NCBI RefSeq assembly: GCF_016863115.1
Contig: NZ_BOOG01000020.1
Span: 1 to 64,000, forward strand
DNA: 64,000 bases
Direction of reading: 5' to 3'
From: Sphaerimonospora thailandensis
GTDB taxonomy: Bacteria > Actinomycetota > Actinomycetes > Streptosporangiales > Streptosporangiaceae
Of the stretch, positions 1 through 6,883 are shown piece by piece (the stretch's first letter is position 1; the number at the start of each line of letters is the position of its first letter). The notes under the pieces were generated by a model. It was not told the origin of the DNA. It saw nothing but the letters and a program-made list of their open reading frames with translations, and did not search any database. The translations under genes and the position numbers were made by a program.

Positions 1-15
1 CATTCACGAGGTCGG

Positions 16-174
16 CTACCCCAGCAACTCGCGGAGCCGGCCGCGCGCGCGGAAGATCCAGACCTTGACCGTGTTGAGCGGGACCTGCAGCACGGCCGCC
101 GTCTGCTCGTACGTCAACCCCCCTGCCCACAGCAGCAACGCGTCCCGATGATCCACGATCAAGGCGAACCGCCG
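16..174 (-). pseudogene. Remnant of an ECF sigma factor (region 4 only)
   Basis: Only the last 50 or so codons of a sigma factor survive here. The segment HRDALLLWAGGLTYEQTAA and the following VKVWIFRARGRLREL match the end of the intact ECF sigma factor at 4263-4877 at about 37 of 44 residues. This part is sigma region 4, the helix-turn-helix that reads the -35 element. Regions 2 and the linker are missing. The open frame runs back to 312, but its first 45 codons show no sigma-like sequence and overlap the end of the winged-helix gene. It is probably a decayed or truncated paralogue. The window starts just past its stop, so nothing can be said of what lies downstream. Confidence 0.6.
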
Positions 175-257
175 CTGAACCACCGCGGCCGTCGCCCCCG
201 ATGACCGCGGCAACAGCGTTGGCTGGTCATTGCCGCCGTTCGACGGCCAGTGGACGG

Positions 258-554
258 TCATCCGCCGCGTGCCGGCTTTGAGCCGGTCAGGACACCGACG
301 TCGGTCCGCCACCCGGTTCTTTCCGAGTTGGCCGTAGCCACGCCCGCCGCTTCCAGGCGGTGCAGAGCGCGCTCAGCGGCAGTCCGGCTCAGCCCGGTGC
401 GTCGTGTCACCCCGTGGACGGTGATATAGCCGATTCCGCCCCCCATGGAATAGCCCATCTCGTGGTCACGAACGGCGTTGTCGCTGGACAACACGATGGC
501 GGCGAACGCGACCAGGCAGTCTCGGTCGGCAAGAACGGACAGATCGTGATGCAT
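258..554 (-). CDS. Small winged-helix DNA-binding protein
   Basis: This 98-residue protein has an N-terminal helix (MHHDLSVLADRDCLVAFAAI) and then the pattern of a winged helix-turn-helix: YITVHGVTRRTGLSRTAAER, followed by ALHRLEAAGVA and a short wing. That order resembles ArsR/MarR-like regulators without a ligand domain. It is likely a small cytoplasmic transcription regulator, but its target cannot be named. The ribosome site before the ATG is weak. Its 3' end overlaps the open frame that contains the sigma remnant, so the two may once have formed a unit. The family assignment rests on fold pattern only. Confidence 0.6.
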   Translation of the reverse strand: MHHDLSVLADRDCLVAFAAIVLSSDNAVRDHEMGYSMGGGIGYITVHGVTRRTGLSRTAAERALHRLEAAGVATANSERTGWRTDVGVLTGSKPARGG

Positions 555-792
555 TCCAGCGAGCGTAGTGCCAGGTGGTCGTTACGCCCTGCGGCCCGAG
601 CGGTCAGATCGACGCCGGGCCAGCGGCCATCACGCTCTGCGCACCGGCTGGTTGTTCACGAGAGTATGACCGGAAGCTGTGGAACTCTCTGAATAGGAAA
701 GCGGCTCCCTCCGGCCCAGAAATGAGTCCGATTATCCCATGCCGGGACAAAGTCGCCGTGACTTTCGACGGCGAGGAGGCGATGCCGGGCGA

Positions 793-2928
793 TCAGCTTG
801 TCGTGGCGAGGACCAGGGGGAGGACGGCCGGGGCGCCCGCGTTGCGTACGTGGGCGGCGGCCAGCGTCATCGTCCAGCCCGTGTCGACGCGGTCGTCGAC
901 GAGCAGCACCGGGCCGCCCGCCGCCGGGATCCTGGCGGCGAGCTCGCGCGGCATCGCCAGCGTCCCGCGCACAGCGGCGACCCGCTGAGCGCTGTTGTAC
1001 TGCCGCCCCGGCGGCCCCTGCCGGTATCCCAGCTCGCCCAGGTAGGCTAGCCGGCCGATCCGCGCGATCCCCTCAGCGAGGCCGCGGACCAGGGTGGGCC
1101 GGGTCGCGGACGGCACGCTGACGACGGCGACGGGACGCTCCGCCCAGTCCCACGCCTTGAGCACCGCCACCACGGCGTCGAGCACATCCCCCGGGACCGG
1201 GCCGTCGCCCGCCGCGAGAAGCTCGCGCAGCCGCGTACCCCAGCCGATGTCGGTGAGGCGGCCTAGGGCGCGTCCCGGCTCCGCCGACAGCTCCGGCTTG
1301 ATCCGCCCCTTCAGGTCCGGCAGTCCGGTCGGCCACTGGCGGCGCGGCTCCACCTCGACGCCGGGCCGGGCCAGCCGTTCGCCGGCGGCACGTACGGCCT
1401 CCGCGTCGACGTCGGCGGAGCGGTCGACGCCGGTGCAGTTGTCGCAGCGTCCACACGGTCGCGCCGCCTCGTCGTCCAGGTGACGCCGCAGGTACTGCTC
1501 CCGGCACTCGGTCGTGGTGAGGTAGCCGAGCATGGCCTCCTGCTCGGCCGCGCGCTCGGCCGACACCCGGGCGTAGCGGTCGGCGTCGTAGCTCCACGGC
1601 TCGCCGGTCGCCTCCCAGCCGCCCTTGACGCGGCGGACGGCGCCGTCCACGTCGAGGACCTTCAGCATCATCTCCAGCCTGCCGCGGCTCAGGTCGACCC
1701 TGCTCTCCAGCGCGGCAGTGGACAGGACGCCGGCGCCCGTCAGCGCGTCCAGCGTCGCGCGCACCACCGTCTCGGGCGGGAAGGCGAGCGAGGCGAAATA
1801 GGCCCAGATCTCCCGGTCCTCGGCACCGGGGAGCAGGATCACCTCGGCCCGCCGCACGCCGCGGCCGGCCCGGCCGACCTGCTGGTAGTACGCCACTGGC
1901 GAGGCGGGCGCACCTACGTGGACGACGAATCCGAGGTCGGGCTTGTCGAAGCCCATGCCCAGGGCGGAGGTCGCGACCAGGGCCTTCACCCGGTTGGCGA
2001 GCAGGTCCTCCTCGGCGGCCAGCCGGTCGGCCGGCTCGCTCTGACCGGTGTAGGCGACCACCTGGTGCCCCTGCTCCCGCAGGTAGGCGGCGATCTCCTG
2101 GGCCGCCGACACGGTCAGCGTGTATACGATGCCGGAGCCCGGCAGCTCGTGCAGCGCGCCCGCCAGCCACGCGAGTCGCCGTTCGGAACCGCCGAGCCGT
2201 ACGACTCCGAGATGGAGGCTGTCCCGCTCGAGCGGGCCGCGTAGGACGAGCACGCCATCATCGGGTCCGCCGGGGGCGCCGGGAGCATCGGAGAAGCCGT
2301 CCTGCTCTGACCCGGCGGCGAGTTGCTCGGCGACGTCGCGGGTGACGCGGGCGTTCGCGGTCGCCGTCGTGGCGAGCACGGGGATTCCGGGCGGGAGATC
2401 GGCCAGCAGCGTGCGCAGCCTGCGGTAGTCGGGGCGGAAGTCGTGGCCCCAGTCGGAGATGCAGTGCGCCTCGTCGATCACCAGCAGGCCGGCGGCCTCG
2501 GCCAGCTCGGGCAGCACCTGGTCGCGGAAGTCTGGGTTGTTCAGCCGTTCCGGGCTGACCAGCAGGACGTCGATCACGCCCTCGGCGACCTGGCCGTAGA
2601 TCTTCTCCCACTCCTCGGGGTTGGCCGAGTTGATGGTCGCGGCGTGGATGCCCGCCCGCTCCGCGGCCGCGATCTGGTTGCGCATCAGCGCCAGCAGCGG
2701 CGAGACGATGACCGTGGGCCCCTCGCCCAGCTCGCGCAGCAGTGCGGTGGCGATGAAGTAGACGGCCGACTTGCCCCAGCCTGTGCGCTGCACGACGAGC
2801 GCACGGCGCCGGTCCATGACCAGCGCCTTGATGGCCGCCCACTGGTCGTCACGCAGGCGCGCGTCCTCACCCGCGAGCGCCCGCAGCCGGGCCTCCGCCT
2901 CTTCTCGCAGCGTCTCTTCTTCCGTCAC
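793..2928 (-). CDS. recQ: RecQ-family ATP-dependent DNA helicase with C-terminal phosphoribosyltransferase-like domain
   Basis: This 711-residue protein has the RecQ layout. The Walker A motif is TGWGKSAVY near residue 50, the DEAH box is near 152, and the RecQ signature HCISDWGHDFRPDYRR follows it. Next come a helicase C domain with VGRAGRGVR and the zinc-binding cysteine set ending CGRCDNC near residue 500. The last 90 residues are not a typical HRDC domain. They contain VLLVDDRVDTGWT, the PRPP-loop pattern of type I phosphoribosyltransferases. The start chosen is GTG at 2928, behind AAGGAG. The open frame extends to 3099 but would then overlap the divergent gene. The helicase role is 3'-5' unwinding in recombination and repair. 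The tail could be a nucleotide-sensing or nucleobase enzyme module, which is inference. Confidence 0.9.
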   Translation of the reverse strand: MTEEETLREEAEARLRALAGEDARLRDDQWAAIKALVMDRRRALVVQRTGWGKSAVYFIATALLRELGEGPTVIVSPLLALMRNQIAAAERAGIHAATINSANPEEWEKIYGQVAEGVIDVLLVSPERLNNPDFRDQVLPELAEAAGLLVIDEAHCISDWGHDFRPDYRRLRTLLADLPPGIPVLATTATANARVTRDVAEQLAAGSEQDGFSDAPGAPGGPDDGVLVLRGPLERDSLHLGVVRLGGSERRLAWLAGALHELPGSGIVYTLTVSAAQEIAAYLREQGHQVVAYTGQSEPADRLAAEEDLLANRVKALVATSALGMGFDKPDLGFVVHVGAPASPVAYYQQVGRAGRGVRRAEVILLPGAEDREIWAYFASLAFPPETVVRATLDALTGAGVLSTAALESRVDLSRGRLEMMLKVLDVDGAVRRVKGGWEATGEPWSYDADRYARVSAERAAEQEAMLGYLTTTECREQYLRRHLDDEAARPCGRCDNCTGVDRSADVDAEAVRAAGERLARPGVEVEPRRQWPTGLPDLKGRIKPELSAEPGRALGRLTDIGWGTRLRELLAAGDGPVPGDVLDAVVAVLKAWDWAERPVAVVSVPSATRPTLVRGLAEGIARIGRLAYLGELGYRQGPPGRQYNSAQRVAAVRGTLAMPRELAARIPAAGGPVLLVDDRVDTGWTMTLAAAHVRNAGAPAVLPLVLATTS

Positions 2929-3043
2929 ATGCTCCTTGCTACCAAATTTCGTGGGCCTTGCTGAAACAATCCGCTCCCCGCGCCCATCTACCGTGCTGAT
3001 AACCCGAACATCAGGATCAACCCCGTACGACAGGGAGACGGCT

Positions 3044-3361
3044 ATGGACACCTTCGGCGACGCCGGAAGCGAGTGGGTCGACACCAACGCGGACGGCATC
3101 TACGAGACGGAGCTCGTCGACGTCGACGGCGACGGCATCACCGACGCCCAGTTCACCGACACCAACCTCGACGGCGTCGCGGACGTCGAACGGTACGACA
3201 CCGACGGCGACGGCATCGCCAACACCGAGTACATCGACGTCGACCACGACGGGGTGGCCGACCAGGAACTCTTCGACACAGACGGCGACGGCGTCAACGA
3301 GGTGTCGGTGACCAGCTACACGGTGGGTAGCGACGGACCGCTGTTCCCCGACGCCGTGTGA
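3044..3361 (+). CDS. Small acidic protein of 13-residue DxDGDG repeats
   Basis: This 105-residue protein is almost entirely tandem 13-residue repeats, with cores TNADGIYET, VDGDGITDA, TNLDGVADV, TDGDGIANT, VDHDGVADQ and TDGDGVNEV. The spacing and Asp pattern resemble calcium-binding thrombospondin type-3 or EF-hand-like loops. No signal peptide or membrane segment is visible, so it may be cytoplasmic unless exported another way. The start is ATG behind GGGAG with a 6-base gap. It is transcribed away from recQ and followed by a strong hairpin terminator. Function is unknown; calcium or cation binding is inferred from the repeats. Confidence 0.7.
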   Translation: MDTFGDAGSEWVDTNADGIYETELVDVDGDGITDAQFTDTNLDGVADVERYDTDGDGIANTEYIDVDHDGVADQELFDTDGDGVNEVSVTSYTVGSDGPLFPDAV

Positions 3362-3370
3362 TGAGGGGTC

Positions 3371-3403
3371 AGCAAGGACAGTCTTCCGCGGGATGTCCTT
3401 GCT
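3371..3403 (+). terminator. Hairpin terminator after the repeat protein gene
   Basis: The sequence AGCAAGGACA (3371-3380) pairs perfectly with TGTCCTTGCT (3394-3403) across a 13-base loop. It starts 9 bases after the stop codon. There is no T-run after it, which is usual in actinobacteria. Confidence 0.7.
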
Positions 3404-3410
3404 GGCTCCA

Positions 3411-3450
3411 TCAGCTCACATCAGCTCACATCAGCTCACATCGGCCCACA
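3411..3450. repeat. 10-bp tandem repeat
   Basis: TCAGCTCACA occurs three times in a row (3411-3440), followed by the diverged copy TCGGCCCACA. It lies between the terminator and the ribosome site of the GrpE-like gene, in the likely promoter or leader region. It could be neutral slippage or a set of half-sites for a regulator. Confidence 0.75.
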
Positions 3451-3519
3451 TCGATCCACTCCCCGGACCTGCTCCGCGGCCACGTCCTTCACACCAGATC
3501 CCGACAGGAGAAAGCGGTC

Positions 3520-4335
3520 ATGCAGCGGATCGGCCCGGCGGCCAGGCACCGGTACGGCGCAGTGCCGCTCCTCATGCTCGTCACCGTGGCGGCACTGACC
3601 GCGCTCACAGGCTGCACCGCCGAGCAGACCGCGCGGCCACCGGTGATCGCCGGTCCGGCCTCCGGCACTCACAGGCGGCCGCACCATGAGGCGGCCCCGC
3701 CAGAGGACGGCTCTGTTATGGATCTGCTGCCCAGATTCGAAGCAGGCGGCCTGCCGTTGTGGGCGATCGGTGCGGCGGCCGCCCTCGTGCTCGGCGTGGC
3801 CGCAGCGGTCGCGCTCGCGCTCACGGTGTCCCAGAGGGGCCGGCGGCACCAGGCCGGGCCGTACCCGATGCCGGCCGGGCCGTACACGATGCCCGCCGGA
3901 GTGCCGGCGCCGGCTGAGCCCCCGGCGTCACGCGACGAGCGTGCACCGTTGGTCCGGGCCCTCGCGGGCGTCGCCGCCGACGGAGCGAGCCAGGCCGTCA
4001 CCCAGCAGATCGATCGGCTTCTGTCGGCGGGCTCTGTGGACCGGGACGCCCTCGTCCATGCCTGCGTACGCCACCGGGACCAGCTCTCCGAACGCTTTCC
4101 CCACCTGGACGAACAGCTGTGCGCCGCCCTCGAGTCCGTGGGTGTGCTCGAGGTCCGCGTCGACGGGCAACGTTTCGACGCACGCGTCCACGAGGCCGTG
4201 GACCTGTCGCCCACCGCCGATCCCGGCCTGCACGACATCGTCGCCAGGACGACACGCTGCGGTTACGTCGACGGGGACCGCGTCCTGCGTGTTCCCCGAG
4301 TCGTGGTGTACCGGCTGGAGGACCCGCGCTCGTGA
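3520..4335 (+). CDS. Membrane-tethered GrpE-like nucleotide exchange factor
   Basis: The protein has 271 residues from the ATG at 3520, preceded by CAGGAG. Residues 14-32 form a lipoprotein signal with lipobox LTGC (Cys32). A second hydrophobic segment spans about 80-103 and is followed by SQRGRRHQ, suggesting that the C-terminal part faces the cytoplasm. The last 60 residues match the GrpE pattern: LESVGV, FDARVHEAVD, then PGLHDIVART and GYVDGDRVLRVPRVVVYR. GrpE releases ADP from Hsp70, and an unusual Hsp70-like gene lies 4 kb downstream. The long dimerising helix of normal GrpE is shortened. It is likely a dedicated exchange factor held at the membrane. Its last 73 bases overlap the convergent sigma gene. 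Confidence 0.75.
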   Translation: MQRIGPAARHRYGAVPLLMLVTVAALTALTGCTAEQTARPPVIAGPASGTHRRPHHEAAPPEDGSVMDLLPRFEAGGLPLWAIGAAAALVLGVAAAVALALTVSQRGRRHQAGPYPMPAGPYTMPAGVPAPAEPPASRDERAPLVRALAGVAADGASQAVTQQIDRLLSAGSVDRDALVHACVRHRDQLSERFPHLDEQLCAALESVGVLEVRVDGQRFDARVHEAVDLSPTADPGLHDIVARTTRCGYVDGDRVLRVPRVVVYRLEDPRS

Positions 4336-4877
4336 TCTCTGCTCGACCCCGTCAGCTCGCGCAGGCTCCCCCTGGCCCGGTAGATCCAGACCTTGATGGT
4401 GTTGACCGGGACCCCGAGCACCGCCGCGGTCTGCTCGTACGTCAGCCCGCCCGCCCACAGCAGCAGCGCCTCCCTGTGCGCGGGGACCAGCACCGCCAGC
4501 GCCCGGCGCAGGTCCACGAGATCGGCCACCGTCTCATCGAAACCGGCCTCCGGCGGGGGCTGTGCGGTCTCGAGGAACAGCAGGTCCTGGTAGGAGGGAC
4601 GGCGGCAGATCAGGGCGAGAGCGGCGTTGCGTGCGATCGCCAGCACCCACGCGCCGAACTGCGCCCTGCCCTCGAACCCGTCCAGCCCTCGCCACACCGC
4701 GATCTGGGTGTCCTGCAGCGCGTCGAGCGCGTCCGCCCGGTTTCCCGTCAGGTGGAGGCAGAGGCCATAGGCCCGTCGCTCGACCACCGCCCAGAGGGCC
4801 CGGAAGGCCTGGGTGTCTCCGGCCCGGGCCGCCGTGAGAAGCACGCCTTCGTCGACATCGGCAAGAGGAGAAGCCAT
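4263..4877 (-). CDS. ECF-type RNA polymerase sigma factor
   Basis: This 204-residue protein has sigma region 2 (GDTQAFRALWAVVERRAYGL, then DALDALQDTQIAVWRGLDGF) and region 4 (HREALLLWAGGLTYEQTAAVLGVP). ECF sigma factors redirect RNA polymerase to stress or envelope promoters. The ATG follows GAGGAAG. No anti-sigma gene is adjacent. The last 25 residues are basic and low-complexity, and they are encoded opposite the 3' end of the GrpE-like gene. Its position between the GrpE-like gene and the divergent dynamin genes suggests it may control this cluster, but that is inference. A fragment of a close paralogue lies at 16-174. Confidence 0.9.
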   Translation of the reverse strand: MASPLADVDEGVLLTAARAGDTQAFRALWAVVERRAYGLCLHLTGNRADALDALQDTQIAVWRGLDGFEGRAQFGAWVLAIARNAALALICRRPSYQDLLFLETAQPPPEAGFDETVADLVDLRRALAVLVPAHREALLLWAGGLTYEQTAAVLGVPVNTIKVWIYRARGSLRELTGSSRDHERGSSSRYTTTRGTRRTRSPST

Positions 4878-5008
4878 GTGCGCGCTTCCTCTCAGGTAGT
4901 ACTGATCTGGGCAGATGAGATCATGTCAAGCGGTTTCTCCGGTATGGAATGGGACGGCATGATATTGGACCGTAACAATGGCCGAAGCGGCACCGCCGGT
5001 GGTCACGG

Positions 5009-6883
5009 ATGAGGCCCGGCCCCGCTGAGCGGCTCAGGGATCTGTGCGGCGAGACCGCCGCCGGGCTGGCAGACCCCGTGCTGCGGCACCGTGTCGCACT
5101 GGTCGGCGACCGGCTCCGCGCGCCGCTGAAGGTCGCGGTCGCCGGAGCTGTGAGCAGCGGCAAATCCACGCTGGTCAACGCCCTCCTCGGACTCCCGGTC
5201 GCCCCGGTGGACGCGGGCGAGTGCACCCGGCTGGTCACGCAGTACGAGTACAGCGGGGACGACGGCCGGATCGACGTCGAATGCGAGGACGGCCGGGTCG
5301 TGGTCACCCGGTTGCTGCCCGGCCACCGTCTGCCGCCCGACCTCGGCGTACCGCCAGAAGAGGTGCGGCGGGTCCGGGTCGGGCTCGCCCTGGACACGCT
5401 GCGGACCATCACGGTCGTGGACACCCCGGGCATGAACACGGTCACCGTCGAGAACGAGCGGGCCGCGCGGCGCATGCTGTTCGGGACCGATGAGGACGAC
5501 GATCACGCTCAAGCGCTGATCTACGTCCTCCGCTACGTCCAGCGGTTCGACGACGCCACCCTCGGCGAGTTCCGTTCGCTCACCGATGCCTGCGGCATGA
5601 CCTGTGTGAACACGCTCGCCGTACTCAGCCAGATCGACCGGCGCGGCGACGAGGAGGATCCCTGGCCCACCGCCCGGCGCCTGGCCTCCCGCGCCTACGA
5701 GGACCTGCGCACGTCGGTCTTCGACGTGGTTCCCTTGGCCGGGCTGCTCGCGGAGGCGGCCCGCGCACCCGTGCTCGGACCGGAGGAACTGGCCGCCCTC
5801 GCCGCGCTCGCCGAGTTGGACGACGCCGATCTGGACTTCCTCCTGCTGGACCTCGACGACATCCCCGGGCCGCCCGAGTCGCCGATCCCGGCGGAGATGA
5901 TGCGGCGGCTCGTCGGGCGATTGCACCGGTACGGCCTGCGGGTCGCGGTCGCCGCGGCACGGGACGGCGAACAGGCGCTCCGCCGTACGCTGCTGGAGAA
6001 ATCGGGATTCGGCTCCGCGGCGCAGCCCGGCACGGTGGCGGCCGGCCTCGCCCACTTCGCCCGGCGGGCCGAGCAGCTCAAGGCGTTGGCGGCGATCACC
6101 CAGCTCCGGCGGCTGGCCCGCGAGGAAGCCCGCGGCCCCGACCGCGCCGTGCTCGACGTCCTCACGGCCGAACTCGACGAGACCCGGCCCATCGCCGCCG
6201 GGCTGAGCGGGCTTCGGATCTTCGCCGCCGTCGAGGCCCTGGGCCGGGGGCAGCTCATCCTGCCGCAGGAGATGCAGGCCGAGCTGTTCCGCATGGCCCG
6301 TACCGACGACCCGGCCGAGCAGCTCGGCCTGCCCCCGGAGGCGTCCGCGCAGGATGTGGCGGAGGCCGCCCGAGTCGCGTCCGGGCGCTGGCGCGCGCAG
6401 GCGATGATCAACCAGGGCCGCGTCGGTGGCCAGCGGGCACGCGACGTTCTGCGGGTGCTCGAGGACGTCGCGATCGGTGCTGTCATGCCACCGGCACCGC
6501 CCACGCCATCGGCGCCGACCGCGCCGACCGCGCCGACCGCGCCGATTCCACCCGGGACGGCGATAGGACCCGCCGCGGTCCCGGCGGAAGCCGTCGTCAG
6601 GCTCCTGGCATCCCCGCTGGTCCCCGCTGCGGACAAGGAGGCACTCGGCCGTCTGCTCTCGGGTTCCGGCGCCGCGGCCCAGGTCGGCGCCCTCCCCACG
6701 GCCTCACCTCGGGACATCTCGACGCTCGCGGCGGAGCTCAGCACTCGGTTCCGCTCCCTCGGCCAGTTCCTGACGTCCGTACTGGACCGCCGGGCGGCCC
6801 AGAGCGTGTGCGACACGTACGTGCTCATCGCCCTGGAAACAGAAGCAGCGCAAGGAGACCCCCCGCATGCAGGCCACCGCTGA
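5009..6883 (+). CDS. Dynamin-family GTPase (first of a pair)
   Basis: This 624-residue protein has a dynamin-type G domain. The P-loop is GAVSSGKST (46-54), the switch threonine lies in GECTRLVTQY (70-79), DTPG is at 138-141, and SQID (207-210) stands at the base-recognition position. The remainder is helical and rich in Ala, Arg and Glu, as in the stalk of bacterial dynamin-like proteins. A linker of PTAPTAP repeats near residue 500 precedes a final helical block. No membrane segment is obvious, so membrane contact would come from the partner. Start is ATG at 5009 with a poor ribosome site. It overlaps the next gene by 17 bases, so the two are translated as a pair. Confidence 0.85.
   Translation: MRPGPAERLRDLCGETAAGLADPVLRHRVALVGDRLRAPLKVAVAGAVSSGKSTLVNALLGLPVAPVDAGECTRLVTQYEYSGDDGRIDVECEDGRVVVTRLLPGHRLPPDLGVPPEEVRRVRVGLALDTLRTITVVDTPGMNTVTVENERAARRMLFGTDEDDDHAQALIYVLRYVQRFDDATLGEFRSLTDACGMTCVNTLAVLSQIDRRGDEEDPWPTARRLASRAYEDLRTSVFDVVPLAGLLAEAARAPVLGPEELAALAALAELDDADLDFLLLDLDDIPGPPESPIPAEMMRRLVGRLHRYGLRVAVAAARDGEQALRRTLLEKSGFGSAAQPGTVAAGLAHFARRAEQLKALAAITQLRRLAREEARGPDRAVLDVLTAELDETRPIAAGLSGLRIFAAVEALGRGQLILPQEMQAELFRMARTDDPAEQLGLPPEASAQDVAEAARVASGRWRAQAMINQGRVGGQRARDVLRVLEDVAIGAVMPPAPPTPSAPTAPTAPTAPIPPGTAIGPAAVPAEAVVRLLASPLVPAADKEALGRLLSGSGAAAQVGALPTASPRDISTLAAELSTRFRSLGQFLTSVLDRRAAQSVCDTYVLIALETEAAQGDPPHAGHR

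Noticed and set aside
2929-3099. N-terminal extension of the RecQ frame to 3099
   Set aside because: It would overlap the start of the divergent repeat gene, has no helicase-like sequence, and a good ribosome site precedes GTG 2928.
4947-4974. GGAAT...CCGT as an ECF-type promoter for the dynamin genes
   Set aside because: The spacer of 19 bases is longer than the usual 16-17, so the match is not convincing.
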